A DNA stretch of 64,000 nt from Neisseria sp. oral taxon 014 str. F0314 (GTDB taxonomy: Bacteria > Pseudomonadota > Gammaproteobacteria > Burkholderiales > Neisseriaceae): assembly GCF_005886145.1 (NCBI RefSeq), contig NZ_CP040504.1:1116001-1180000 (forward strand). The letters run 5' to 3'. The translations under genes were made by a program, and so were the position numbers. The notes under the pieces were generated by a model, which did not search any database, had not been told where the DNA came from, and saw only the letters and a list, made by a program, of their open reading frames with translations. Shown piece after piece: positions 1 through 10,329 of the stretch. The first letter of the stretch is position 1. Each line of letters begins with the position of its first letter.

Positions 1-504
1 CAACCTATCCCTGCGGGAAATCTGAGTGCGGATAATACGGCGGATTTCGCTTTCATCCAAACCACTGCGCTGTCGGACACGCCGAATTTGCACTTCCTCT
101 GCAACATCGATAACCAGCACCCTACCCACCAAAACTAGAAATTGCGGATTTTCAATCAACAAGGGTACATCAATAATCCCGTAAACCGCTTGCGGATATT
201 GGTTCTGCTGAAAACGGATTTCCTCCAAAATCAGCGGAAACATCAGGCCTTCGAGTATTTCTTTGGACTGAGGCCGTCTGAAAACGAAATCACGCAGGAC
301 TTCCCTATCCAAACGGCCTTGCGTATCAAACACCTCATCCCCGAATGTACTGCGGATGGCAGGCAGTGCCTTGCCATTATCCGCAGTCAAATTCCGACTA
401 ATGGCATCCGCATCGATATGCGGTACGCCCAATCTAACAAATTCGGCAGCTGCCAGTGATTTGCCGCTGCCGATTCCTCCGGTCAACCCTATCCATACCG
501 TCAT
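1..504 (-). CDS. coaE: Dephospho-CoA kinase, C-terminal part cut by the window edge
   Basis: CoaE phosphorylates dephospho-CoA, the last step of coenzyme A synthesis, in the cytoplasm. Translation from the ATG at 504 gives 168 residues that run off the window without a stop. The N-terminus reads MTVWIGLTGGIGSGKS, with a P-loop GGIGSGKS at about residues 9-16, followed by the family pattern HIDAD (about 35-39) and IIDVPLLIE near residue 115. The start lies one base after the pilD stop, so translation is probably coupled to pilD. An uptake sequence is read in frame as FRRPQ near residue 78. The coaE-pilD-pilG order is the usual neisserial arrangement. The usual length is about 205-210 residues, so roughly 40 are missing. 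Confidence 0.93.
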   Translation of the reverse strand, partial: MTVWIGLTGGIGSGKSLAAAEFVRLGVPHIDADAISRNLTADNGKALPAIRSTFGDEVFDTQGRLDREVLRDFVFRRPQSKEILEGLMFPLILEEIRFQQNQYPQAVYGIIDVPLLIENPQFLVLVGRVLVIDVAEEVQIRRVRQRSGLDESEIRRIIRTQISRRDRL

Positions 505-505
505 A

Positions 506-1369
506 TCAGAATCCCGATTTGGTCAGCCACCATCGAATAAGCTGGTTTACCGGCTCATTGGCCGTAAACACAACCCATCCGGCAATGGCAAGACTCGGGC
601 CGAATGCGAACGGCTGGTTTCTGGCAACACGCATAATCAGCGCACCTGCCAAGCCGACCAATGCCGACATAAAAACCAACACCGGCAGCGTTCCTACACC
701 CAACCATGCGCCAAGTGCGGCCAGCAATTTGAAATCTCCGGCTCCCATACCTTGGACACCGCGGACCAAACGGTAAAACGAGTTCAGCAGCCACAAACTC
801 ATATATCCGCACACTGCGCCCAGTACGGCGGACTGAAGGGAAACAAATGCACCGTCAAAATTGAACAGTAATCCCAACCATATCAACGGCAAAGTAAGCT
901 GATCCGGCAGGTATTGCGTGTCAATATCAATAAAGGTCAAAGCAATCAACACCGCCGTCAGAATCAAACCGCCCAACGCCGTCCAACTCCAGCCATACTG
1001 CCATGCAACGGCGGCAAACAATATTCCTGTCAGCAGTTCTACCAAAGGATAGCGGATGCTGATCGGCGTTTTACACGAACCACATTTACCGCCGAGCATC
1101 AGATAACTGACAATCGGGATATTCTGCCATGCCCTGACCGGAGCATGGCATTTCGGGCAACGGGAATCCGGCTTGAGCAGGTTAAACGGCTGCCGCTCCT
1201 CCTCTGTCAAGTCAAGCTGCAAATGTTCTTTTGCAAACTGCGTCCACCCTCGTTCCATCATCACCGGCGTACGGTAGATCACGACATTGAGAAAACTGCC
1301 AATGACCAGTCCCAACACGGCGGCAAGCGGAACGGCAAACGGGACCAACGTATCCAACGACTCCAACAT
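506..1369 (-). CDS. pilD: Type IV prepilin peptidase / N-methyltransferase PilD
   Basis: PilD is the inner-membrane aspartyl protease that cleaves the leader of prepilins and methylates the new N-terminus. The 287 residues show the full family layout: an N-terminal membrane segment with GSFLNVVIYR (about 24-33), a cytoplasmic domain with two CxxC pairs (C71/C74 and C96/C99), and a multi-helix C-terminal half. That half holds the aspartate motifs FIDIDTQYLPD (about 146-156) and GMGAGDFK (about 207-214), which supply the catalytic pair. It lies between pilG (one base upstream) and coaE (one base downstream), so the three genes form one translationally tight operon. Ribosome-binding sequence before the ATG is weak, consistent with coupling. 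Confidence 0.95.
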   Translation of the reverse strand: MLESLDTLVPFAVPLAAVLGLVIGSFLNVVIYRTPVMMERGWTQFAKEHLQLDLTEEERQPFNLLKPDSRCPKCHAPVRAWQNIPIVSYLMLGGKCGSCKTPISIRYPLVELLTGILFAAVAWQYGWSWTALGGLILTAVLIALTFIDIDTQYLPDQLTLPLIWLGLLFNFDGAFVSLQSAVLGAVCGYMSLWLLNSFYRLVRGVQGMGAGDFKLLAALGAWLGVGTLPVLVFMSALVGLAGALIMRVARNQPFAFGPSLAIAGWVVFTANEPVNQLIRWWLTKSGF

Positions 1370-1370
1370 A

Positions 1371-2612
1371 TCAACCGACCACGTTACCCAGATTAAAGAG
1401 CGGCAGATACATAGCCACCAGTAAAACCCCGATGGTCGAACCCAATACCACCATAATGACCGGTTCCATCAGCGAAGACAGTTGCGATACGGAGTTATCC
1501 ACTTCCTCTTCATAAAATTCGGCTGCTTTATTCAGCATATCGTCCAAAGAACCTGATTCCTCACCGATTGCCGCCATTTGGATAATCATATTCGGAAACA
1601 TTTCCGTACTTTGCATACTCGATGTCAACGACAAGCCCTGTGTAACTTTGGCCTGAATATCCTTGGTAGCTTCTTCGTAAAGAATATTGCCCGCAGCCCC
1701 TGCAACGGAATCCAACACCTCGACCAACGGCACGCCTGCCGCAAACAAAGTGGCCGTCGTACGCGACCAGCGTGCAATGGTTGCCTTTCTGACGATGGGA
1801 CCGAAGATAGGAAGGCGCAGCATTATGCTGTCCACCCGTTTTTGGAATGCCGGGGATTTCTGGTGCAGTTTATAAAGGCCGAATCCTGCCAAGATAATGG
1901 CAACAATCATCACCCAACCGTATTTGACAAAGAATTTGGACATACTCATGACAATCTGCGTCAAACCCGGCAATTCCGCACCCATGCTGCTGTAAACCTC
2001 GCCGAATGCGGGTAATACGAACATCATCATGACGAAAATCAAAGCCACCGCCACCACCATAATGGCAATCGGATAAGTCAATGCGGTTTTAACTTTCTTT
2101 TTAATGGCTTGGGTTTTTTCCTTATAGACCGCCAGTTTGTCCAACAATCCTTCCAATACGCCGCCCGTTTCACCGGCAGAAACCAAATTGCAGTAAAAAC
2201 GGTCGAAATATTTCGGATATTTAGAGAATGATTTACCCAATGCACTGCCCTGCTCCACATCTGCACGAACCTGCATCAGCATCTGCGTCATAGAAGGATT
2301 GGAATGGCCGCGCGCCACGATTTCAAAAGCCTGCATCAACGGCAACCCTGCTTTCATCATAGTCGCAAGCTGGCGGGTAAAGACAGTAATATCTTCCTGT
2401 GTGATGCGTTTCTTACGCGTTGATTTGACTTTGCTGACACGCAACGGACGAATACCCCTGCGCTGGAGTTTCTTGCGCGCTTCCTCTTCGTCTTTTGCAA
2501 CCACCTCACCGCGCACGATTTGGTCCGTGCTGAGGTTCCTACCTTCAAAAGTAAACCTTTTACCTTTGTTTTTGTTAGCGAATAAGCCTTTTGACTGCTC
2601 TGCTTGAGCCAT
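1371..2612 (-). CDS. pilG: Type IV pilus inner-membrane platform protein PilG (PilC/GspF family)
   Basis: PilG is the polytopic platform protein that couples the assembly ATPase to the growing pilus. The protein has 413 residues, close to the family norm. After a basic N-terminal region (about 1-75) come two homologous GspF domains, each with a long cytoplasmic helical bundle and membrane segments near residues 178-200, 225-245 and 385-408. The repeated family pattern with MKAGLPLMQAFEI in the first domain and AAGVPLVEVLDS in the second is clear. The start at 2612 has a good AAGGGG site. It is 81 bases downstream of pilF and one base upstream of pilD; in Neisseria it is called pilG, not pilC, because pilC names the tip adhesin. 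Confidence 0.95.
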   Translation of the reverse strand: MAQAEQSKGLFANKNKGKRFTFEGRNLSTDQIVRGEVVAKDEEEARKKLQRRGIRPLRVSKVKSTRKKRITQEDITVFTRQLATMMKAGLPLMQAFEIVARGHSNPSMTQMLMQVRADVEQGSALGKSFSKYPKYFDRFYCNLVSAGETGGVLEGLLDKLAVYKEKTQAIKKKVKTALTYPIAIMVVAVALIFVMMMFVLPAFGEVYSSMGAELPGLTQIVMSMSKFFVKYGWVMIVAIILAGFGLYKLHQKSPAFQKRVDSIMLRLPIFGPIVRKATIARWSRTTATLFAAGVPLVEVLDSVAGAAGNILYEEATKDIQAKVTQGLSLTSSMQSTEMFPNMIIQMAAIGEESGSLDDMLNKAAEFYEEEVDNSVSQLSSLMEPVIMVVLGSTIGVLLVAMYLPLFNLGNVVG

Positions 2613-2693
2613 AACTACCCCTTAGTTTTGTTTGTTATATTCAGACAATACCGGAACGGATTCCCCTCCGTATCCGGCAGCTTTCGTTTCATC

Positions 2694-4373
2694 TTAATCG
2701 TTGGTATGCGCGGTTACTTCTTCGAGCGTGGTCAATCCCTGCATCACTTTCAGCAAACCGGCACGACGCAAATCAACCATGCCTTCTTTGTACGCCATAT
2801 TCATAATATCTACTTCAGTACCGTTATTCATGATAACCCGCTGCATTTCTTCGGTAACCGGCATCATTTCATATACCCCGGCACGGCCTTTGTACCCCTT
2901 GCCCCTGCAACTGTCGCAGCCTACGGCACGGTACATCGTCCAATCCTTAGCCAAGTCTTCTTTGGTAAACCCCGCTTTAAGCAAGGCCGGTTCGGGAGGC
3001 CGCTCCATCGGCGTTTTGCACTTCGGACACAGACGGCGCAACAGACGTTGGGCGATTATCAGGCTGACGGAACTGGCGATATTGAACGGTGCGACACCCA
3101 TGTTCAGCATACGCGACAAAGTCGCCGGAGCATTATTAGTATGCAGCGTCGAAAACACCATATGTCCTGTCTGTGCCGCTTTAATCGCAATATCGGCTGT
3201 TTCCAAATCACGAATCTCGCCTACCATGATGATGTCGGGGTCTTGACGCAAGAACGATTTTAGCGCGGCGGCAAAAGTCAGGCCCTGTTTATCGTTGACG
3301 TTAACCTGATTGATACCCGGCAAATTAATCTCGGCCGGGTCTTCGGCGGTAGAAATATTAACGTCTTCTGTATTCAGGATATTCAGACTGGTATAAAGCG
3401 TTACCGTTTTACCCGATCCCGTCGGACCGGTAACCAACACCATACCGTACGGACGGTGAATGGCTTCAAGCAACATCTCTTTTTGAAACGGCTCAAAACC
3501 GAGTTGATCGATATTCAGCGAAGCCGCATCCGAATTCAAGATACGCATCACCACTTTTTCGCCGAACAGAGTCGGCAGTGTGCTGACACGGAAATCAATC
3601 GGACGCCCGTGTTTATGGAAGGCAATCTGGATACGCCCGTCCTGAGGGACACGTTTTTCCGAAATATCCAATCGCGCCATAACTTTGATACGCGAAGCCA
3701 ACTGCCCGCGTACAGCAACCGGCGGCTGCACTACTTCGCGCAACTGTCCGTCCACGCGAAACCGGACGCGCGCCATTTGCTCATAAAACTCAAAGTGAAT
3801 ATCCGATGCACCCGCATTAAGCGCATCCGATAAGGTTTTATGAATAAAGCGCGGAATCGGGCCGTCTTCTGCTTCTTCATTGTCTATATACAGTGCTTGT
3901 GCGGGTTGGGCTGCCTCTTGTTCCTGACTGATTTCCTTTAAAATGGAAGTCGAACGCTGCCCCAACCATTCGAGAAGCGAACTCAACTGGTCATCCGGCA
4001 CGACAACCAAGTCGACCGATGCGCCCGAAGCGAAAGCCACTTTTTGAAAACTCTGGATCTGCGTAGGATCGGATACCGCCAGATAGACCTTGCGGCCGCG
4101 GCGGAAAATAGGAATGCAGCGGTTTTGCACCATCTGCTCTTCACTCAGAACATCCGTCAGGATGTTGCTGCGCGGGTAATGGCGCAAATCCAGCAGCGGA
4201 TAACTGAAAACCCGGGCGACCAATTCGCCCAATGATTTCGGAGTAATGACGCCGTCTGAAAACAGCATCGGCAATATTTCTTTATTGGCTTTCAAGGCAC
4301 TATTGTAATGCTCGGCCTGACTGTTAGTAATTTTTTGGCTCTGCACCAAAACACGCAATAACCCGACACTCAT
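2694..4373 (-). CDS. pilF: Type IV pilus assembly ATPase PilF (PilB/GspE family)
   Basis: PilF is the hexameric ATPase that powers pilin polymerisation. The 559 residues contain an N-terminal MshEN/GspE-N region (about 1-140), an N2 domain with DIHFE (about 191-195), and the RecA-like domain with Walker A GPTGSGKT at about 316-323, followed by Asp-box and Walker B ([11 protein letters not shown]) and His-box ([11 protein letters not shown]) motifs. Two CxxC pairs (CPKC and CDSC) in the C-terminal part form the zinc site typical of assembly rather than retraction ATPases. Start ATG at 4373 with an AGG about nine bases upstream. This is the neisserial name; elsewhere the orthologue is PilB. Confidence 0.96.
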   Translation of the reverse strand: MSVGLLRVLVQSQKITNSQAEHYNSALKANKEILPMLFSDGVITPKSLGELVARVFSYPLLDLRHYPRSNILTDVLSEEQMVQNRCIPIFRRGRKVYLAVSDPTQIQSFQKVAFASGASVDLVVVPDDQLSSLLEWLGQRSTSILKEISQEQEAAQPAQALYIDNEEAEDGPIPRFIHKTLSDALNAGASDIHFEFYEQMARVRFRVDGQLREVVQPPVAVRGQLASRIKVMARLDISEKRVPQDGRIQIAFHKHGRPIDFRVSTLPTLFGEKVVMRILNSDAASLNIDQLGFEPFQKEMLLEAIHRPYGMVLVTGPTGSGKTVTLYTSLNILNTEDVNISTAEDPAEINLPGINQVNVNDKQGLTFAAALKSFLRQDPDIIMVGEIRDLETADIAIKAAQTGHMVFSTLHTNNAPATLSRMLNMGVAPFNIASSVSLIIAQRLLRRLCPKCKTPMERPPEPALLKAGFTKEDLAKDWTMYRAVGCDSCRGKGYKGRAGVYEMMPVTEEMQRVIMNNGTEVDIMNMAYKEGMVDLRRAGLLKVMQGLTTLEEVTAHTND

Positions 4374-4527
4374 TTTATTTAACCTATCCGTTTCTTGTGC
4401 AATTCTTCGACTGTATATCCGGCAACGAAAAACTGTTGAACAACTTATTATTAATTATCCGGCATCGCCTGCTCTTTATCCGTCCAGCCCGTAAAAGTCC
4501 CTTTGACTGCTCCGGATGCAGAAGATG

Positions 4528-4545
4528 CCGTCTGAAAATTTCCGT
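4528..4545 (+). repeat. AT-type DNA uptake sequence upstream of pilF
   Basis: A single unpaired uptake sequence with the AT prefix (GATGCCGTCTGAAAA) sits in the roughly 300-base gap between pilF and tRNA-Phe. Most uptake sequences in this window carry the AG prefix instead, so this copy is a minority form. The rest of the gap shows no gene; it should hold the pilF promoter, which I could not pin down. Confidence 0.75.
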
Positions 4546-4641
4546 GATTAATTTGCTATCTGACTATTATAAAACAAGCCACGGAGTCGTTACACTAACT
4601 TATGAAGTTCTATCGACAAATAGAAACTATTTCACAACAGA

Positions 4642-4667
4642 TAAAAAAATAACCGCATAAAGCGGTT
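4642..4667 (-). terminator. Rho-independent terminator of tRNA-Phe
   Basis: On the minus strand the stem AACCGC / GCGGTT with a five-base loop is followed by a run of T (ATTTTTTT). It starts four bases after the CCA end of the tRNA. Confidence 0.85.
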
Positions 4668-4670
4668 GGT

Positions 4671-4746
4671 TGGTGGCCAGAGGCGGGATCGAACCGCCGA
4701 CACACGGATTTTCAATCCGTTGCTCTACCAACTGAGCTATCTGGCC
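4671..4746 (-). tRNA. tRNA-Phe, anticodon GAA
   Basis: The 76-base minus-strand sequence folds into a complete cloverleaf: acceptor stem GGCCAGA/TCTGGCC, D arm GCTCAGTTGGTAGAGC, anticodon stem ACGGA/TCCGT around loop TTGAAAA (anticodon GAA), and T arm GGCGGTTCGATCCCGCC. The 3' CCA is encoded in the DNA. A terminator follows directly. Confidence 0.97.
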
Positions 4747-4989
4747 TTTTATTGTTGCGTTGAGAAAGGCGTATTAAACCAAAAACACCCGTTTTACGCA
4801 AGCCTTTCGGCACCGTTATTTCCTGACAAACAATTAACCGTTTGTTTTGAATCGGATTAAACTCAAGCCGGTTGATTACAAAAAACGATACCGCCCAATA
4901 TCTGCGGGCGATGCCGATTCAAATCCCGTTTTACCCCTCGCGTTTTGGGCTAAAATACCCCCTCTTTTTTCTTAAAGACCGAAATCCGT

Positions 4990-5550
4990 ATGCTGTATCA
5001 TTTTTTAAAAAACATGCTGGACATTCTGCGCCTGCGTTACAAACATCCGGCCGAATACACATATCCGCTACCGGTTATCCTCGCCGTATTGTTGCTGCTG
5101 GGCATGATAAATGCTGCGGCGATGTCGGCATTGTTCGGTAAAGATGCCGCTGCCGTCGTTTTCTCTATTCTGCTGACCGCCGCCAAATGGCTGATTCTCA
5201 GCCGTACTATGAGCGCCGTTTTACACTATTACGGCGCACTGCGCCTGCCGCTTCAGGGATTTACGCTGGCCTCGGAAGCACTGAATATTCCAATGCTGCT
5301 CGTTTTGTATGTCCCGCAATTAAGCCCTCTTGGTCTGCTTTGGCAAATATGGGCCTTTTGGACGCAGGCAATCGGTTATATAAAGATGGGTAATGTGGCA
5401 GGCTGGAAAGTTGCCGTCGGCTATATTGCCTATTTCATCTGCACGTTGATTGCGGGTTCTGCACTGCTGATGCTTTTCACACATTTAGGCTGGATGAATG
5501 AAGAAATGCTGCGGCACCAGCTTCAAACTATTTTGCAGCAGCAAAAATAA
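4990..5550 (+). CDS. Conserved hypothetical inner-membrane protein (Yip1-like)
   Basis: A 186-residue protein with about five membrane segments: near residues 27-47, 55-75, 98-116, 119-137 and 143-166, separated by short loops. The N-terminus (about 1-25) is basic and cytoplasmic. The pattern of paired helices with a LASEALNIPM motif around residue 92 recalls the Yip1 family of small bacterial membrane proteins, but this is a resemblance only and no reaction can be inferred. It stands alone, convergent with groEL, and ends at an uptake-sequence hairpin. The start ATG at 4990 is the first in frame; the preceding AAAGACCGAAATCCGT gives only a weak ribosome site. Confidence 0.75.
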   Translation: MLYHFLKNMLDILRLRYKHPAEYTYPLPVILAVLLLLGMINAAAMSALFGKDAAAVVFSILLTAAKWLILSRTMSAVLHYYGALRLPLQGFTLASEALNIPMLLVLYVPQLSPLGLLWQIWAFWTQAIGYIKMGNVAGWKVAVGYIAYFICTLIAGSALLMLFTHLGWMNEEMLRHQLQTILQQQK

Positions 5551-5558
5551 CTGTGAGA

Positions 5559-5600
5559 CCGTCTGAAAATTTCCAACCGCCCTCTGTTTTTCAGACGGCC
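5559..5600 (+). terminator. Uptake-sequence inverted pair, terminator
   Basis: Arms CCGTCTGAAAA and TTTTCAGACGG are separated by 17 bases, just after the membrane-protein stop codon. The left copy is GACCGTCTGAA, one base off the canonical uptake sequence, so the pair probably serves mainly as a terminator. Confidence 0.7.
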
Positions 5601-5621
5601 TCTGTATCCGAACAAACGCGC

Positions 5622-5660
5622 CAAAAAACACACACCGCACGGTTTTTACCGTGCGGTGTG
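5622..5660 (-). terminator. Strong rho-independent terminator of groEL
   Basis: A perfect 12-base-pair stem (CACACCGCACGG / CCGTGCGGTGTG, 5631-5642 with 5649-5660) has a six-base loop. On the minus strand it is followed by TGTTTTTTGG. It lies 26 bases after the groEL stop and does not use an uptake sequence. Confidence 0.9.
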
Positions 5661-5685
5661 TGTTATCTGAAGGTTTCAGACGGCC

Positions 5686-7394
<1,709 letters not shown>

Positions 7395-7427
7395 GTCGTC
7401 TGAATATGCGGAATATGCGGATGTTTA

Positions 7428-7715
7428 TTATTCCACAATGCCGAAGATGTCTTCTTCGCGCATCACCAATAGCTCTTCGCCGTCGGCTTTTACGGTTTGG
7501 CCGCTGTATTTGCCGAAGATGATTTTGTCGCCGACTTTAACATCCAGCGGACGGCGGTTGCCGTCTTTACCGATTTTGCCTGCACCCACGGCGATAACTT
7601 CGCCCATGTCGGGTTTTTCAGCGGCTGCGCCCGGCAGGACGATGCCTGATGCGGTTTTCTCTTCAGCTTCCAAGCGTTTGACGACGACGCGGTCGTGTAA
7701 AGGACGGATGGTCAT
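7428..7715 (-). CDS. groES: Co-chaperonin GroES (Hsp10)
   Basis: GroES caps the GroEL ring. The start at 7715 gives 95 residues beginning [14 protein letters not shown], the standard GroES N-terminus; an in-frame extension to 7760 is not needed because GGAG lies nine bases before 7715. The mobile-loop region ([17 protein letters not shown], about 17-33) and the C-terminal EDIFGIVE are intact. It is first in the groES-groEL operon behind a heat-shock promoter at 7827-7855. Confidence 0.97.
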   Translation of the reverse strand: MTIRPLHDRVVVKRLEAEEKTASGIVLPGAAAEKPDMGEVIAVGAGKIGKDGNRRPLDVKVGDKIIFGKYSGQTVKADGEELLVMREEDIFGIVE

Positions 7716-7826
7716 GTGTGTACTCCGATAAAATAATAAAAACAATTGCTTGATCGACAAGCACGATTAAAATTAAAGCGCAGCCGCCCGCGACTGCCGC
7801 ATGGGGGCCGCACTGCGATGCAAAGC

Positions 7827-7855
7827 AAAATTAGGGTGAGTACGACAAATTCAAG
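7827..7855 (-). promoter_or_regulatory. RpoH-type (sigma-32) heat-shock promoter of groES-groEL
   Basis: On the minus strand CTTGAA (7850-7855) is followed after exactly 13 bases by CCCTAATTTT (7827-7836). Both boxes and the spacing match the sigma-32 pattern CTTGAA-N13-CCCCATNT, as in the E. coli groE promoter. The start point would be near 7820, leaving a leader of about 105 bases before groES. No CIRCE inverted repeat is visible. Confidence 0.8.
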
Positions 7856-7931
7856 CCCCCGAATAAGCCGTCCGCCGCAAATTTTTTATTTCTGCGGCGG
7901 ACGGGTTTGTTTTCTTGCTTTTTCAGACGGC

Positions 7932-8726
7932 CTAAGCAATCACGCCCAGCGTCTTCAACCCTTGAAACACGCCGTCTTCGTCCACGCTCGGGCAGATATA
8001 GTCCGCCACGGCTTTGGCAGCGGCATCACCGCTGTCCATTGCCACTCCGAACCCGACGGTTTGCAGCATTTCCACGTCATTCGGCCCGTCACCGAAGGCC
8101 ATAACGTCCTTCATGTCTATACCCAGTTCCGCCACGGCACGGGCGATGCCGCACGCTTTCGAACCGTCGGCGCGGAGCATATCCACCGCGTTTTGATGCC
8201 AGCGCACGGTTTTCAGCCCTGCGGCGGCGATTTTGTCCGCCAGTTCCGCATCGCGCGCGGTTTGAAAAAAAGCCAGCATCTGGTAAACGGGCTTTTTGCG
8301 GAAGTATTCCCGATCGGTCAGAAATTCGGGCAGGATGTGCTGTAATGTTTCCACCGCCCATTCGGTTGCTTCGGATACGGCTATTTCATTATTGTTCACA
8401 AAGGCATAGGCAATGCCTTTACTGTCGAAAAAAGCGGCCATGTCCGCCATTTCGGTTTCGGTCATCGGATACGCCTGCAAGGCTTTGCCGCGGAACTCGG
8501 TGTACTGGCCGTTGATGGTTACGAGCATGTCGATGCCGGTTTCGTCAATCAGGCGCCGTACTTTGGCGGGCACGGCGGCCGGCGGCCGGCCGGTGGCAAT
8601 CGCCGTCAGTATGCCGCGCCGCTTCAACGCCCTCATGGCTTCGCCTATAGACGGACGCAGCGTATCGGTGTATTTGCGGTAAATGGTGTCGTCGATGTCG
8701 AAAAAGACGATTTTTGGGTTTTGCAT
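7932..8726 (-). CDS. HAD-superfamily (Cof-type, IIB) phosphatase
   Basis: A 264-residue cytoplasmic hydrolase, probably acting on a sugar phosphate or similar small phosphate ester; the substrate is not known. Motif I is FFDIDDTIY (about 8-16) with the nucleophile D10 and acid D12; motif II is AIATGRPP (about 42-49); motif IV is MAFGDGPNDVEML (about 213-225). The cap inserted between motifs II and III is of the C2B type seen in Cof/YidA-like proteins. It stands alone between groES and hemH, with single uptake sequences at 7922-7931 and 8752-8763. Confidence 0.88.
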   Translation of the reverse strand: MQNPKIVFFDIDDTIYRKYTDTLRPSIGEAMRALKRRGILTAIATGRPPAAVPAKVRRLIDETGIDMLVTINGQYTEFRGKALQAYPMTETEMADMAAFFDSKGIAYAFVNNNEIAVSEATEWAVETLQHILPEFLTDREYFRKKPVYQMLAFFQTARDAELADKIAAAGLKTVRWHQNAVDMLRADGSKACGIARAVAELGIDMKDVMAFGDGPNDVEMLQTVGFGVAMDSGDAAAKAVADYICPSVDEDGVFQGLKTLGVIA

Positions 8727-8910
8727 AATGCGACTCGCTTTGTTTGGGATTTTTCAGACGGCCTATTGTACTGGATATACGCGGCGGCGTTGACCGCCTT
8801 GTCCGCCCGTTCTGTTCTAAATCAATAAGCCTGCGGACGGACGGCAGGATTTTTCAGACGGCCTTTTCATTGCTAAAATACCGCCTGCAAACCAACCAGC
8901 CGAGAACAAC

Positions 8911-9921
8911 ATGCCGCATTTCGCATCCGAACCCGCCCTGCCCTATTCCCAGCAAAATCAAACCGCCGTGCTGCTGCTCAACCTCGGCACGCCCGACGCT
9001 CCGACAACGGAGGCGGTGCGGGCGTTTCTAAAGGACTTTTTGTCCGACCCGCGCGTGGTGGAACTGCCGCGATGGTTATGGCAGCCGATATTGCGCTGCG
9101 CGATTTTGCCGTTCCGCCCGAAAAAAAGCGCGCACGGATACGCCAAAATCTGGCTTGACGAAGGCTCGCCGCTGGCACTCTACACCGAGCGGTTGTCCCA
9201 AGCGCTGGCGGATAAGTTGCACGGTATAACCGTGCGCCATGCGATGACTTACGGCAAACCGGCCGTATCCGACGTATTGAGCGAGCTGAAAGCGCAGGGT
9301 GTGGGAAAAATTTTGGCGATACCGCTCTATCCGCAATATGCGGCATCCAGTACGGGGGCGGCTTTGGACAAAATATTCGCCGCATTGACGCAACAACGCA
9401 ACCAAATGAGCGTGCGCACCGTATCCCGCTTTTACGACGATGCAGGCTATATCGGTGCGATGAAACAGCATATTCAGGCCTATTGGGCGGAACACGGACG
9501 CGGGGAAAAACTGCTGCTGAGTTTCCACGGTATTCCGCAGAAAAACCATGACGACGGCGACCCTTATGCCGACGAATGCCGCCGCACGGCACAACTGCTT
9601 GCCGAGGCGCTGTCTTTGGGTGAAAAAGACTATATCGTTTCCTTTCAGAGCAGGTTCGGACGGTCGAAATGGGTGGAACCGTCCACGCAAGACCTGCTTG
9701 AAAACCTGCCGTCTCAAGGCGTTGCCAAACTCGATGTATTCTGCCCGGGCTTTATATCGGACTGTTTGGAAACGCTGGAAGAAATCGCCTTGGTCGGACG
9801 CGAGCAATTTCATGCCGCCGGCGGAAAGCAATACCAATACATCCCTTGCCTGAACGCCGACGCCGTCTGGCTGGAAGCGCTGGCGGATTTAGCAAGGCGC
9901 AACCTTGCCGGATGGGTTTGA
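8911..9921 (+). CDS. hemH: Ferrochelatase
   Basis: HemH inserts ferrous iron into protoporphyrin IX to make haem. The 336 residues contain the family N-terminal motif AVLLLNLGTPDAP (about 19-31), the HAMTYGKP region near residue 110, LAIPLYPQYAASSTGA (about 131-146), the catalytic-histidine motif LSFHGIP (about 203-209), and FQSRFGRSKWVEPST (about 248-262). The family norm is 320-345 residues. The ATG at 8911 follows AGAACAAC, a weak ribosome site. It is followed by an uptake-sequence terminator that also faces the microprotein cluster on the other strand. Confidence 0.95.
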   Translation: MPHFASEPALPYSQQNQTAVLLLNLGTPDAPTTEAVRAFLKDFLSDPRVVELPRWLWQPILRCAILPFRPKKSAHGYAKIWLDEGSPLALYTERLSQALADKLHGITVRHAMTYGKPAVSDVLSELKAQGVGKILAIPLYPQYAASSTGAALDKIFAALTQQRNQMSVRTVSRFYDDAGYIGAMKQHIQAYWAEHGRGEKLLLSFHGIPQKNHDDGDPYADECRRTAQLLAEALSLGEKDYIVSFQSRFGRSKWVEPSTQDLLENLPSQGVAKLDVFCPGFISDCLETLEEIALVGREQFHAAGGKQYQYIPCLNADAVWLEALADLARRNLAGWV

Positions 9922-9930
9922 CCCGAATGC

Positions 9931-9968
9931 GGAAGGCCGTCTGAAAACCTGTTTCAGACGGCCTTTCC
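9931..9968. terminator. Bidirectional uptake-sequence terminator between hemH and the microproteins
   Basis: GGAAGGCCGTCTGAAA and TTTCAGACGGCCTTTCC pair almost perfectly around a short loop. It is 10 bases after the hemH stop and 12 bases after the stop of the last microprotein, so it can end both transcripts. Confidence 0.85.
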
Positions 9969-9979
9969 TCAAAATTCTG

Positions 9980-10084
9980 TTATTTGGAAGCGTCGGTCAG
10001 ATTCTGCACTACGCCTGCAACTGAGGCGGTAATGCCCGACATACCGATTAACGAGGCCGTAGCCAGTTTCATCATGCCTTTCAT
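9980..10084 (-). CDS. Microprotein C of a tandem paralogous triplet (34 residues)
   Basis: Translation from the ATG at 10084 gives MKGMMKLATASLIGMSGITA followed by SVAGVVQNLTDASK. It shares with two neighbouring short reading frames the pattern MKxxMKxAxxxLIGMSGxxA...VVxN..DA. An upstream in-frame ATG at 10105 would add seven polar residues, but the 10084 start aligns with microprotein B and has GAG six bases before it. A basic N-terminus and a hydrophobic stretch (about 7-23) end in SVA, compatible with signal peptidase I cleavage that would release an 11-residue peptide; this is inference. It is the last member of the cluster, ending just before the terminator. Confidence 0.65.
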   Translation of the reverse strand: MKGMMKLATASLIGMSGITASVAGVVQNLTDASK

Positions 10085-10142
10085 TTCTGTCTCACTTTCT
10101 TTCATACCGCCGTCTCACCATTGACACGGCCAAACACGCTGC

Positions 10143-10247
10143 TTATTGCCGGGCAGCATCCATATTTTGCACCACTTGGGTCGCGGAAGCGGCAACGCCC
10201 GACATGCCGATTAAGGCAGAAGCGGCCAATTTCATCATTTCTTTCAT
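10143..10247 (-). CDS. Microprotein B of a tandem paralogous triplet (34 residues)
   Basis: Translation from 10247 gives MKEMMKLAASALIGMSGVAA then SATQVVQNMDAARQ. It has the clearest ribosome site of the three (AAGGGA, seven bases before the ATG). The block LIGMSG is identical in all three copies at the protein level but the codons differ (for example GGC/GGT and TCG/TCC), which suggests selection on the peptide rather than a recent DNA duplication. ASA before T23 fits a signal-peptidase I site; the mature part would be a 12-residue polar peptide. No family is recognised. Confidence 0.68.
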   Translation of the reverse strand: MKEMMKLAASALIGMSGVAASATQVVQNMDAARQ

Positions 10248-10298
10248 TTTCGGTCCCTTCATCGTAATCAATAAAATACATTAATGTTTTTCTTCTTG

Positions 10299-10317
10299 CC
10301 CCGCTTCGCGGGTTTTT
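10299..10317 (+). terminator. Hairpin with T run between microproteins A and B
   Basis: CCCGC-TTC-GCGGG followed by TTTTT reads as a small terminator on the plus strand, opposite to the microproteins. On the minus strand the same stem has no T run and could be a spacer hairpin that separates or stabilises parts of the message. Confidence 0.45.
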
Positions 10318-10329
10318 CATACCGTCAAA

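Noticed and set aside
142..871. Plus-strand frames across coaE and pilD
   Set aside because: Both regions are explained by coaE and pilD on the minus strand.
4666..4860. A 64-codon plus-strand reading frame beginning MVGGQRRDRTADTRIF
   Set aside because: It is the antisense of tRNA-Phe; this peptide is a well-known false gene call.
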